64,000 nucleotides of DNA from CAZVPF01 sp964628195. GTDB taxonomy: Bacteria; Planctomycetota; Phycisphaerae; Sedimentisphaerales; Anaerohalosphaeraceae. Under the pieces are notes generated by a model. That model ran no database searches. It worked only from the letters and a program-made list of their open reading frames with translations, and was not told the origin of the DNA. Made by a program: the position numbers and the translations under genes. Below, piece after piece: positions 7,918 through 16,886 of the stretch. The stretch lies in contig CAZVPF010000004.1 in NCBI GenBank assembly GCA_964628195.1, positions 1 to 64,000 on the forward strand. The letters are read 5' to 3'. Every line of letters begins with the position of its first letter. Position 1 is the first letter of the stretch.

Positions 7918-9726
7918 ATGGAGAATAAGAAAATGAAATTACAGATTGCGGCGTTATTGATTACTGGATTCTTAGCCGGCTGTGCTGTCGGGGAATATTC
8001 CGTTGTCAAGAATGGCACTGCCTTTAGTGTGCGAAATGAGGGCCTCTGGCAGCAGAGAGACGGGTATATCGAGTTGAGCGGTAAAGACAGCTATTTATTT
8101 CCGGTTTTGCCTGTTAATGGTGGTGATGTGGAGATTTCCGCAATACTTAGTATCGAAAACCTTCACAGCAGCAATGCGGCTTTTACCCTGAATGAAGACG
8201 CAAGGACGGAAAATGTAATTATTTTCAGTAAAAATGGAAAAATCTGTGTCAACGGACGTTACTTTGGCACTCAGGATGTAATTGAAGTCGCTCCTGCTGA
8301 AAAGTACATTACAGATGGGGAAAAATTTCTGTTTCAGGTGCATAGAAAAAACGGGAAGATGAGCTTTTCCATAAACTGTAAGCGACTCTGGCAGGCTTCG
8401 AAAAAATGTCGGGCTGATTGGCTGGGCGAACCCGGATTTCGCGCAGGTCAGGCAGCAATCCGAATTTACGATTATGAGATTGACGGCAAGATTCTTTCCA
8501 TGCGAGACTACCTTCTGAACATGCCTCCGGAGGAGGTCGAAAGGCTTGAAAGCCTCGAAACTGCGGGCATCATGAAGTTATCACCCGTGGCATTACCGGT
8601 CGGCGCAAATCTGCGAACAAATAATTGGCATTTCGGGTGGCCCGTAAGCATAATGCAGGATGATACAATTTGTGTGTTTTTCAGTGTCAAACATGACCAT
8701 CATGGTTCAGGCCGTGTTCCGGATGAGAATGTGATCCTCGATGCAATGATAAGGAGTACAGACAGGGGGCAAACCTGGTCGAGTATAGTCGATATGAGCC
8801 AGTATAAAACTGACGGTCAAAATACTATCGCCGGAATGAGGGCGGTGGGTGTTATCGATGGCACGATGTATTTTGCAGGGCGTAGTGGGGTATACAGATC
8901 TGATACTAAAGGCAGAAGTTGGGAATATTTAAAGAATGCTTTTACCCCGGCACAAATTAGTCATAAAACGATTAACTATGGGCCTTCGATTGTTAAGCAT
9001 GACGATTATGGTCTTTTGATGGCTTTAAATAATTCGAAAGAACTGCAATTGTTCCATTCGAGAGACAGGGGTGAAACCTGGAAGGTTAAGATACAGAAAA
9101 TGGAAACAGAGTTGAGAGTCCACGGTGAGCCCACAGTTATCGAACATGAAGGTGCTCTTATCATACTTGCCAGAACTTACGGTTCAAAGGCTTATAATGA
9201 GAACAAAAAGTTATTCAGCTATTCACAGTTCTGGAGCGAAGACGGCAGTTTGCCTTTTAAGTATAAGCTTACAAATATTCATACAACGGATATTGCAGAG
9301 GAGCTTAAACAGCTTGCCGGTGAGAGGAAAGCGAAAGCTTTTGGTTTCTGGTCACAGGATACAACCGACCTTATTTACAACCCCTTTTCAAAACGGCTGG
9401 AAGCTGTTGTAACAAACCGCACGGGTGGAGGACAAGGCAGTGAAAAAGAGATTTGTCAGAGTTTGAATCTATGGAGCATTTCACCGGAGGATCTATTGTC
9501 CGGCAGCAGCGAATGGAGATTTGAAGGGACTTTACTAAAGAGAAGATCATTGGATTCGGCTAAATTTTTCGATGGTATGCACCCGGCGGGAACTTCAGTT
9601 GACTATAAAAACAAAAAGCAGAATATATTTATTTATCTTGGGTATTACAACGGACCGACGGGTATCTTTCAGTTAACAAGAACCCTTGACACGCCTGAAG
9701 TTTCGGCTCATTTAAAAGAGTATTGA
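7918..9726 (+). CDS. Sialidase-superfamily beta-propeller lipoprotein
   Basis: Surface or periplasmic lipoprotein: lipobox LAGC with Cys22 after a short hydrophobic stretch. Residues about 25-195 form a beta-sandwich-like domain; about 215-600 form a six-bladed propeller with three Asp boxes (STDRGQTW, SDTKGRSW, SRDRGETW), the hallmark of exo-sialidases. It shares long landmark stretches with the protein at 16887 (GWPV-I--DTIC, AGM-AVG, NAFT, GMHPAG, TRTLDT), so the two are paralogues. The canonical RIP motif of GH33 is not evident; GWPV occupies that place. AAAGG lies upstream of the ATG. With an N-acetylneuraminate lyase in the same locus, release of sialic acid is the best guess, but another exo-glycosidase is possible. 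Confidence 0.78.
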   Translation: MENKKMKLQIAALLITGFLAGCAVGEYSVVKNGTAFSVRNEGLWQQRDGYIELSGKDSYLFPVLPVNGGDVEISAILSIENLHSSNAAFTLNEDARTENVIIFSKNGKICVNGRYFGTQDVIEVAPAEKYITDGEKFLFQVHRKNGKMSFSINCKRLWQASKKCRADWLGEPGFRAGQAAIRIYDYEIDGKILSMRDYLLNMPPEEVERLESLETAGIMKLSPVALPVGANLRTNNWHFGWPVSIMQDDTICVFFSVKHDHHGSGRVPDENVILDAMIRSTDRGQTWSSIVDMSQYKTDGQNTIAGMRAVGVIDGTMYFAGRSGVYRSDTKGRSWEYLKNAFTPAQISHKTINYGPSIVKHDDYGLLMALNNSKELQLFHSRDRGETWKVKIQKMETELRVHGEPTVIEHEGALIILARTYGSKAYNENKKLFSYSQFWSEDGSLPFKYKLTNIHTTDIAEELKQLAGERKAKAFGFWSQDTTDLIYNPFSKRLEAVVTNRTGGGQGSEKEICQSLNLWSISPEDLLSGSSEWRFEGTLLKRRSLDSAKFFDGMHPAGTSVDYKNKKQNIFIYLGYYNGPTGIFQLTRTLDTPEVSAHLKEY

Positions 9727-9737
9727 CGAGAAATATT

Positions 9738-10856
9738 ATGCAGGAGAAGTTAAAGGAACTACTTAAATTTCTTGATGACAACCTTGACCAGGGGCGTGAA
9801 AATGAAATTATACAACTCTTCAAAAACTCGCTTAACTGCCTGCCTGTTGAACGGTTGCCTTTGCTCGTTTCTTTCCCTTTGCCTGAAGACGCTAAATTCC
9901 AGCCGTTCGAGCACAAACTGATATTCGATAATCCTGAGATAATGCTGTACAATGAATTGGTTCATGCCTGGGGATTGAGTATAGCATACCGGGATAAAAT
10001 AGGCCATGATCTTCCCTGCACGGTTAGAGCTAATTTCGGCACTGTAATAATTGCCTCAATGTACGGAGCGAAAATAGAACAGAGAGATAATAATCCGCCC
10101 TGGGTGTTACATGAAAAAGCTGACCAATTCGATTATCAGAAAATACGCGACATAGACCCGTTGGATTTCAGCCAGGGCTGGTGCAAACGTGTAATAGAAA
10201 GGTACAAGGTTTTCAATGACATTTTGAGTGACTATAAAAACCTTTCAAATATTATTAAATTGGTTCTGCCTGACCTCCAGGGGCCGATGGATGCTGCCGA
10301 ACAGATCAGGGGCAGTGAATTCTTCCTGGAACTATACACTTGTCCCGATGACCCAGCCAGTTTACTTGAAAAAGTTTCCCTGTCGATAAGAGGCTTTGCC
10401 GAGCATCTTCAGCCCTATCTAACAAATACTGAGCAAGGATTCAGTTATCAGCATGGCACAATGATTAAGGGCAAGATATTGATAAGAAATGATTCATCGA
10501 TCATGGTGTCACCCGGTATGTATAAAACCAGCATTAGAGGGTTTGATGAGGCAATTCTTGAGCACCTTTCTGGCGGCATACACTCATGTGGGAACATAAA
10601 CCACCTTTTACACAGCTACATAAACTGCAAGGGTATGAATTGCCTGGATTTTGGTCAGTCTGAACTAAATGATATTGACAAAGCATATAGGCTGTTTTCG
10701 GCAAAAAAAATCCCGCTTTTGAGGGTCAAAGTGGGCATAAGTGAACTCATCAGTAATAATATTGCACAAAAATACTCAACCGGGGTGACTTTACTTTTTG
10801 AATCTGGATCAATTCAGGAGGCTTCCAATGTTGTTAAAAAGTATTTGGAAAGCTGA
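9738..10856 (+). CDS. Divergent URO-D family protein (3)
   Basis: A third and clearly divergent member of the URO-D superfamily. It keeps the zinc-type H282-S-C284 (GGIHSCGNI) and a preceding SPGMYK segment, where the family has its substrate-bed residues, but lacks the usual N-terminal RVP motif and the C-terminal (S/T)H motif. The N-terminal region contains LPCTVRANFGT and acidic stretches seen in uncharacterised family members. The open frame begins at a TTG overlapping the previous stop; ATG at 9738 with GAG upstream is the likely start. It could be a partner subunit or a corrinoid-interacting variant; this is inference. Confidence 0.65.
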   Translation: MQEKLKELLKFLDDNLDQGRENEIIQLFKNSLNCLPVERLPLLVSFPLPEDAKFQPFEHKLIFDNPEIMLYNELVHAWGLSIAYRDKIGHDLPCTVRANFGTVIIASMYGAKIEQRDNNPPWVLHEKADQFDYQKIRDIDPLDFSQGWCKRVIERYKVFNDILSDYKNLSNIIKLVLPDLQGPMDAAEQIRGSEFFLELYTCPDDPASLLEKVSLSIRGFAEHLQPYLTNTEQGFSYQHGTMIKGKILIRNDSSIMVSPGMYKTSIRGFDEAILEHLSGGIHSCGNINHLLHSYINCKGMNCLDFGQSELNDIDKAYRLFSAKKIPLLRVKVGISELISNNIAQKYSTGVTLLFESGSIQEASNVVKKYLES

Positions 10857-11025
10857 ACAAAAGGGAATAAAAGGTCTGTTTTTGCGAAATAAGTATAGAC
10901 ATATTTTGTTAATATCACTTCTACAAATGCGAGTTTACATCTAAAGTCAAATATCTTGCGGGAAATTATTTCGCTGTGTAAGTATTTTATAAATAAGGTT
11001 TTATGATTTATTTTTTAAAAAAATG

Positions 11026-11054
11026 TTGACATCTTTTTCGGTTAGCGTTATTAT
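11026..11054 (+). promoter_or_regulatory. Internal sigma70 promoter before second regulator
   Basis: TTGACA (11026-11031), a 17-nt spacer and TATTAT (11049-11054) form a strong promoter inside the 243-bp gap between the third URO-D gene and the second regulator. Transcription would start near 11061, inside the palindrome at 11057-11074. Confidence 0.75.
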
Positions 11055-11056
11055 CT

Positions 11057-11074
11057 TATTTGTATAAACAAATA
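11057..11074. promoter_or_regulatory. 18-bp perfect inverted repeat, likely autoregulatory operator
   Basis: TATTTGT-ATAA-ACAAATA is a perfect 7-bp inverted repeat with a 4-bp centre. It lies immediately downstream of the -10 box and over the predicted +1, and 25 bp before the regulator's ATG. From memory it resembles the ATTTGTAC-type half-sites of Bacillus AraR, which has the same GntR plus LacI-like architecture as the gene that follows. Confidence 0.65.
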
Positions 11075-11099
11075 TTCCAACTTGTATATAAGAGTCTTA

Positions 11100-12251
11100 A
11101 TGGTGTCTGGACAGCAGAAAATTGAATTGGTAGAGCCAAATAACAAAGAGCCAAAGTGGAAAACTGTTCGCAAGTTCGTCCTTTCGCAGCTTATTTCCGG
11201 CAAATACGGCCCGGGGGACCTTATTCCTACTGAGACATCGCTTGCAAAAGAGGCCGGTATTGCGAGAAACACCGTTAGGCAGGCACTCATTAATTTAGAA
11301 AAAGAAGGTTACCTCAGCAGGATTCAGGGGAAAGGAACTTTCGTGGCTGAAAGGAAAACCGCAGCTTCAGGAGAGCCAAAAGGGGCGGTACTTGAGCCTT
11401 ATGCGCTTGTTGTCCCGGAGTTCAGCAGAAGTCTTTATCCTCGAATGCTCAAGGGGTTTGAAGCCGGAGCCTCTTTGACACACCATCAAGTTATATCCTG
11501 CAATACAGACATTAACATACATAAGCAGGCTGACATTATTATGCAGCTTATAGACAGAAATGTGTCTGGGGTTGCGATCGTGACGCCTCCAAGGCCGACT
11601 ACTCCAAAGCATCAGATATCCCTCCTTCAAAGAAACAACATTCCCGTAGTCTTGTGTCATAGGAATGTAGAAGGTGTAAGTGCACCGGTCCTTACCTGGG
11701 ACAGGAAGCAGGTTGGCAGTAATGCAGCTAAGTCATTTATTGAAAATGGCCACAAGAAAATTGGTTATATAGGTTTGTTGAGGTACAGCATAACCGAGGA
11801 TCATGTTGCCGGGATGAAAGAACAGGCGCAAAAATACGGTATTGAAATTGAGCAGGAAAATATTTTCTTCGGTCCGGCACAGTCTTTAATGGCCAATAAT
11901 GAGGCCCTTGAAACAATGGTTGACAAGTTGTTATCGAGGACGCATCGCCCTACTGGCATATTCTGCAGTGATGACGGCGTGGCTGAATTTGTTTACTGGA
12001 TTGCAATGAAAAATGGCATTGACGTGCCTTCTGAGCTTTCAATTCTTGGTTTTGGGGACAATGAAAGGGATTCTATGGTAAGGGAGCGTTTGACTTCTAT
12101 TACTATAAATGAATATGAACTTGGGAAAAAGGCCACGAGGCTTTTAAATGAAATGGCAAAAGGGGTAAGGCCGATTACTGACAATGAAGTATTTATGCAG
12201 GATTTGAATGTCAGTCAGGGGCATACTCTTGGTAAATGTGTTAAGTGTTAA
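11100..12251 (+). CDS. GntR-type wHTH regulator with LacI-like sugar-binding domain (2)
   Basis: Paralogue of the regulator at 2074-3225 with the same two-part structure: winged helix (about residues 15-80; ARNTVRQALINLE and GKGTFVAER) and LacI-like effector domain (about 100-375; GVAIVTPP, IPVVLCHRNVEG, GHKKIGYIG, SILGFGDNE). The ATG at 11100 is preferred over a TTG six codons upstream, because it agrees with the promoter and lies just after the palindrome. It leads a second transcription block of LamG, pseudopilin, sialidase and lyase genes, so it probably controls itself and that block in response to a sugar. Confidence 0.85.
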   Translation: MVSGQQKIELVEPNNKEPKWKTVRKFVLSQLISGKYGPGDLIPTETSLAKEAGIARNTVRQALINLEKEGYLSRIQGKGTFVAERKTAASGEPKGAVLEPYALVVPEFSRSLYPRMLKGFEAGASLTHHQVISCNTDINIHKQADIIMQLIDRNVSGVAIVTPPRPTTPKHQISLLQRNNIPVVLCHRNVEGVSAPVLTWDRKQVGSNAAKSFIENGHKKIGYIGLLRYSITEDHVAGMKEQAQKYGIEIEQENIFFGPAQSLMANNEALETMVDKLLSRTHRPTGIFCSDDGVAEFVYWIAMKNGIDVPSELSILGFGDNERDSMVRERLTSITINEYELGKKATRLLNEMAKGVRPITDNEVFMQDLNVSQGHTLGKCVKC

Positions 12252-12287
12252 ACTAATGTTAATGTTATTCTATCGGAGGAGAAAAAA

Positions 12288-13151
12288 ATGAAAAAATTAA
12301 CTCTAATTCTGGCAGCAGTTGTTTGTTCTATCGCCATGGCTACACCGGTTACCGATTCGCTGGTAATGAAGGTCGACCCGGGCAGTATTGTAACTGATGG
12401 AACGGGCGCGGTAACGGCCTGGAATGACCTTGGAACTTTGGGAAATGACCTCAGCAGTCTTTCCACGTATGAGCCGAGCGTCAATGCCGGAGCCATTAAC
12501 GGTTACAATGCCGTCAATTTCAATAAAGACCGTATGGCCCGCTCGGCTTCGGTTGCGGATGATTTCATTCCCGGCACCGGCGGATTGAGTATCTTTATGG
12601 TCATGAAGATAGACTCTCTGCCAAGCGGCGCAGGCTACTTTTTCAGAAAGGGCAACTATACTTCAAGTGCGGATGATGGCTGGGCGATCTGGGGGGATTC
12701 GACAAGACTAATTTCACGGCTCAATGCGGAAAACATAAATGATGATGCCCACAAAGCCGGCAAGACATATTTCCTCTCAGACGCAGGCCAGGTAGGCCAG
12801 TGGATCATCTACAGCACGGTTATCGGCTCGACCAGTGATGGTACTGGTGTAGCTCCGCTTGATGCTTATGTAAACGGAACTAACACAACCACAAACGGCC
12901 AGATCTGGAATGGTGGAACCTATACAGGTTCGATATCCCCGGTTGACAGTGTATTTTTGGGCCTTGATCTTGTAGGAGATATCGCGGAGGTTCTTGTTTA
13001 CAATAAGCCTCTTTCTGAGACCGAGCAAAACCAGGTTGGATATTATCTCGATCAGAAGTATGCAATTGATACTGCATATGTTCCTGAGCCGGGCAGTTTG
13101 CTTCTAATGTCGCTGGGCGGTATGTTCTTTCTTAAAAGAAAACAAAATTAG
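12288..13151 (+). CDS. LamG-like secreted protein with PEP-CTERM tail
   Basis: Exported protein: signal peptide (MKKLTLILAAVVCSIAMA) followed by a single concanavalin/LamG-like beta-sandwich (about residues 20-265; landmarks DDFIPGTGG, FRKGNY, DIAEVLVYNKPLS). It ends in a PEP-CTERM sorting signal: VPEPGS, a hydrophobic helix and a basic end (LKRKQN). GGAGG sits ideally before the ATG. Such domains bind glycans or other proteins. It is homologous to the domains in the genes at 13249, 14298 and 16887. No exosortase gene is in the window. Role inferred as a substrate-binding surface protein. Confidence 0.75.
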   Translation: MKKLTLILAAVVCSIAMATPVTDSLVMKVDPGSIVTDGTGAVTAWNDLGTLGNDLSSLSTYEPSVNAGAINGYNAVNFNKDRMARSASVADDFIPGTGGLSIFMVMKIDSLPSGAGYFFRKGNYTSSADDGWAIWGDSTRLISRLNAENINDDAHKAGKTYFLSDAGQVGQWIIYSTVIGSTSDGTGVAPLDAYVNGTNTTTNGQIWNGGTYTGSISPVDSVFLGLDLVGDIAEVLVYNKPLSETEQNQVGYYLDQKYAIDTAYVPEPGSLLLMSLGGMFFLKRKQN

Positions 13152-13248
13152 CTTAGTTTTAGTGATCAAAGCTGAACGCTGGTAATTGGTCGGTGTCGAA
13201 ACGGATACCGACCAATATCTTGATCTCAAATAAATACGGAGATAAATT

Positions 13249-14262
13249 ATGAAGAATGAAATATTCATCACAATGATCGTCTGCCTCTTGCTAACCAGTG
13301 CAGGATTTGCGATCGACCTCCCAATTACCGCAGGTCTGATAGCACGTTTTGACGGAGATAATGTGCAGATTGACCCGCAAAATCCCGGGTATGTGAAAGT
13401 ATGGACAGATCAAAGCGGCCAGGGTAATGACGCAAATGATGTTTCCGGCGGCTTGAGGCAGCCGTTCCTTTTAGAAAACGAATTGGCTGGCCACGCGGTT
13501 CTGGATATGGCCCGGCTCGCAAACAATAATGACGACGGTTATTATAACTCGCTTGTTATACCAAAAGGCAATACCGATTTTGAAACAACTAATCTTACAT
13601 GGTTTATTGTCTATAAACCTTCAGAGAACACATTAACATGGGACCCGGTGATGATCTCCACTCAGTACACCAGTCCAGACGCTACCCCAGGATTCTGGAG
13701 GACATATATTTCCGCAGGCAGGGTTATAACAAATGCCCGTAACGAGCTGGGAGACCCCATTGCCGATATAGGCCTTACAGGTGTTGCTGTAAAAGGTTGG
13801 AACCTGGCATGCGGTGTCTGGGACTCTTCCGGCACTAATACTGAAAATGGCGACATTGACCAATACCTTAACGGCAACCGTTCGGATACACAAGAAAACT
13901 CCGCTGAAACTTCAACGGCTGTCAGCGGGCACCTTGGCACGGTTATCGGCTCATCACTCGGTTATGATGCTGTTGACGGATACGGTTACGGCAGTTTCTT
14001 TGACGGGCAGGTCGCTGAGGTTCTAATTTATAACTACAGCATGACCAAGTCAGAGATAGACCAGGTTGGTTCGTATCTTGCCAACAAGTACGGGTTGAAT
14101 ACCGCATACCCTGCAACTACTTGTGCTGGGCTTTGGGGCAAAGGCCTTGGTATACAGATAGATACTAATCAGGATTGTGAGATTAATATTGACGATCTCG
14201 GTGACCTGGCGATGAACTGGGTCCACTGCTATCATCCCGATGACCCCGGTTGTACACAATAA
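13249..14262 (+). CDS. LamG-like secreted protein with dockerin-like tail
   Basis: Exported 337-residue protein: signal peptide to about residue 20, a LamG-like beta-sandwich (about 25-280; DGQVAEVLIYNYSM near its end, as in the neighbours), and a C-terminal half-dockerin-like segment with a calcium-loop pattern (DTNQDCEINIDDLGDLAMNW) ending in CYHPDDPGC. That tail is shared with the protein at 16887 (CYHPEDVTC), suggesting attachment to a common partner. GGAG precedes the ATG. Enzymatic activity is not evident. Confidence 0.7.
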   Translation: MKNEIFITMIVCLLLTSAGFAIDLPITAGLIARFDGDNVQIDPQNPGYVKVWTDQSGQGNDANDVSGGLRQPFLLENELAGHAVLDMARLANNNDDGYYNSLVIPKGNTDFETTNLTWFIVYKPSENTLTWDPVMISTQYTSPDATPGFWRTYISAGRVITNARNELGDPIADIGLTGVAVKGWNLACGVWDSSGTNTENGDIDQYLNGNRSDTQENSAETSTAVSGHLGTVIGSSLGYDAVDGYGYGSFFDGQVAEVLIYNYSMTKSEIDQVGSYLANKYGLNTAYPATTCAGLWGKGLGIQIDTNQDCEINIDDLGDLAMNWVHCYHPDDPGCTQ

Positions 14263-14297
14263 GTCATAATAGACCTAATTTTTCGGAGGCAAATAAA

Positions 14298-16037
14298 ATG
14301 TCCAATATGAAAAAAATATTCAGTGTCGCGATTTTGCTGGCTTTGGCCCTGGCAATCACAGCTGCGGCTGTGCCTGTAGACAGGGAACTTATACTTCATC
14401 TCAACGGTGAAAAACTTGAGACCGATATTGACGGCTCGGATACTGTCGTGTCGAATTGGCAGGATTTAAGCGAGTCCGGAAACGATGTGACCCAGCCCAA
14501 TGGTGACACAACAAAGATGCCAAAGCTTATCTCTTCAGGATTGAACGGGTTTGACACAGTTGCTTTTGACGGGGTTGATATAATGTCCATAGCCGCACCT
14601 GATGCGGATGATTTCATCCCGGGCACAGGTGGAATGACAATGTTTGCGGTGATAAAAGCTGACACTATTTCCGCTGGCAATTATCTTATTCGAAAAGGCA
14701 ACTTTGTTAGTTCAGCCGACCAGGGCTGGAGCGTAGGTCTCGATACTGTCGCGGACGGCAGGATATGGACCCGACTCAATGCCGAGGACATGGATGATAA
14801 CGATTACAAGGCCGGCAGGACCCATGAGATACAAATCGGCCAGTGGGTTATTTACGCCTTTGTTATAGATCCGGATGGCTCCGGAGTACCTGCTGCCCCT
14901 GGCATAGTTAAAACCTTTCTTAATGGTAATGAGAACTACCTTAATACCTGGTACGGTGGAGTATATAAGGGGAACATAAACCCGCCCGATAGTATGTTTA
15001 TCGGTGTAAACTCCGATGTGGAGATTGCGGAGTTAGTTATGTACAAGACCGATCTAAATGACGAAGAACTTTCTGATGTTGGTTCTTATCTTGCTGAAAA
15101 ATATGCTGTTGAGACAAGTTATCCCCAATGGACACCACCGGATAAAATCACCGATGGGTTAGTGCTTGAGGTCAACGGCTCTGCGTTTGAGACCGACACC
15201 AGCGGCGCACTTGTCAAAGTATGGACTGACCAGAGTGGCAGAGGCAATGACCTGGTACAGCAGGGTGAAGACACCGAACTGCCGCTGCTCATTCCATCGG
15301 GACTTAATAGCTATGATACCGTTAAGTTTGGTATCGGTGACCAGTTGAGGATTCCGTCAACTGATGCATGGGACTTCAACCCAGGTACGGGTGGATTTGA
15401 TATTTTCATGGTATTAAAGGTCGACAGTCTTGGTGGAGCACGTTATTTGTTCAGAAAAGGTAACTATGCAGGCAGCCTTGATGAAGGCTGGTCGATATGG
15501 ACCGATGATAACAGGATAATTGCAAGAGTTGCCACCGACGATATCGGTGATGATGATCACAAGGCCGGCAAAACTCATTACCTTACCGATGCAGGACAAG
15601 TCGGACAGTGGATCATTTACAACATGCATATAGGTGTCGACGGCGACCCTGCAGATCCAAATAGCGTCAAACTGCTCACTGCTGATGTAAATGCAAGAGG
15701 GACAGTGAATGGTCAGACATGGAACGGCGGTTACTATATCAGCGATATGGATATGGCAGACAGTATGTATCTGGGTGTTAAACAGTCCGATATCGAAATA
15801 GCGGAAATACTCTTTTACAACAGGGCCTTAAATGCCGAAGAACGTGGAAATATCGGTTCTTATCTGAGTAAAAAATACGCTCTTGACACCGCTTATCTGC
15901 CGTGGGATGGCTGTGATATGCTCTGGTTTGAAGGTGCGGGCGTTGTAGAAGATTTCAACAGGGATTGCTACATAGATTTTGCTGATTTTGCAGAAATAGC
16001 CGCCGAATGGCTCACCGTTTATGATCCCGAGCAATAA
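14298..16037 (+). CDS. Tandem LamG-like secreted protein with dockerin-like tail
   Basis: Exported protein of 579 residues with two LamG-like domains in tandem (about 25-285 and 290-545), each with the (F/N)PGTGG and RKGN landmarks, then a dockerin-like calcium-loop segment (DFNRDCYIDFADFAEIA) ending in EWLTVYDPEQ. The open frame reaches back into the previous gene, but GGAGG at 14285-14289 fixes the ATG at 14298. The doubled domain suggests increased avidity for a polymeric glycan. No catalytic motif is visible. Confidence 0.72.
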   Translation: MSNMKKIFSVAILLALALAITAAAVPVDRELILHLNGEKLETDIDGSDTVVSNWQDLSESGNDVTQPNGDTTKMPKLISSGLNGFDTVAFDGVDIMSIAAPDADDFIPGTGGMTMFAVIKADTISAGNYLIRKGNFVSSADQGWSVGLDTVADGRIWTRLNAEDMDDNDYKAGRTHEIQIGQWVIYAFVIDPDGSGVPAAPGIVKTFLNGNENYLNTWYGGVYKGNINPPDSMFIGVNSDVEIAELVMYKTDLNDEELSDVGSYLAEKYAVETSYPQWTPPDKITDGLVLEVNGSAFETDTSGALVKVWTDQSGRGNDLVQQGEDTELPLLIPSGLNSYDTVKFGIGDQLRIPSTDAWDFNPGTGGFDIFMVLKVDSLGGARYLFRKGNYAGSLDEGWSIWTDDNRIIARVATDDIGDDDHKAGKTHYLTDAGQVGQWIIYNMHIGVDGDPADPNSVKLLTADVNARGTVNGQTWNGGYYISDMDMADSMYLGVKQSDIEIAEILFYNRALNAEERGNIGSYLSKKYALDTAYLPWDGCDMLWFEGAGVVEDFNRDCYIDFADFAEIAAEWLTVYDPEQ

Positions 16038-16084
16038 TGCTGTCTAATTCACTCTTTCTCCGTTTTGGATAAGAAAGGATGATC

Positions 16085-16873
16085 ATGGTTGGAAAAAAAT
16101 TAACAAAGGGTTTTACGCTTATCGAGCTGCTTGTGGTGATATCTATTATTGCACTGCTGCTGTCGATACTTATGCCGAGTTTACAGAAAGTAAAATCCCT
16201 TGCAAGGATGTCTGTTGATTCGAGCAACCAGAGACAGGTTGTTTTAGCCGTTAACACTTATGCCGCAGGTTGGCAGAAAATGCCCCCGAGCATTCAGGGG
16301 TATAACCATTCAAACGGAAGTATAGCCTGGACTATACCTTTCCGTCTGAATTATCATCCTCCCGGAACCAGCAGCATTGAGGGCATAAACGGCGGATGCA
16401 TGGGCAGGATACTCGGTTCTTATCTTGAAGTGCCGACAGTCTTCCAATCACCATTTATCGGTGACGACCTCGCGGAAAAAAAAGAGCAATACCTTGAAGG
16501 TTCGACCCAGTATCTTAACAGCAGTTACTTTTTATTGTGGAACTATCAGGGCTGGAAAAGTTTAGGCTTTGAAGGCCCTTCTTTGAAAAATAAAAATAAG
16601 CTCCTTACAGCAGGTTTCCTGCTTTGGAATAACGGCGTCTGGGCCGATCAAAGATGGGTAAGCTGTTATAAATTTGACGGAGCTTCCAAGTCGGGAGACC
16701 CCGTTGCCGGCGAATGGTATAAGAAGTTTGACCCGGACCAGGAGCCAATTCAGTTGAAACTCAATGCGGGTTATTTTGACGGTCATGTGGAACGATATGA
16801 ATTTGAAGATTCCCGGGAGCTCGTAAATCGTTCTACGGAAACTTATTTTTACGTGCCTTCAAAGTTATATTAG
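16085..16873 (+). CDS. Pseudopilin with N-terminal methylation motif
   Basis: Type II secretion/type IV pilin-like protein: short basic leader, prepilin peptidase site before FTLIELLVVISIIALL, then a soluble domain of about 220 residues ending with AGYFDGHVERYEF, a relative of the planctomycete H-X9-DG C-terminal motif. AAGAAAGG lies six bases upstream of the ATG at 16085, so this start is preferred over the ATG at 16079. Planctomycetes encode many such genes next to secreted glycan-binding proteins; this one sits inside the LamG/sialidase block and could form part of a surface fibre. Confidence 0.8.
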   Translation: MVGKKLTKGFTLIELLVVISIIALLLSILMPSLQKVKSLARMSVDSSNQRQVVLAVNTYAAGWQKMPPSIQGYNHSNGSIAWTIPFRLNYHPPGTSSIEGINGGCMGRILGSYLEVPTVFQSPFIGDDLAEKKEQYLEGSTQYLNSSYFLLWNYQGWKSLGFEGPSLKNKNKLLTAGFLLWNNGVWADQRWVSCYKFDGASKSGDPVAGEWYKKFDPDQEPIQLKLNAGYFDGHVERYEFEDSRELVNRSTETYFYVPSKLY

Positions 16874-16886
16874 TGGGGCCTTATTG

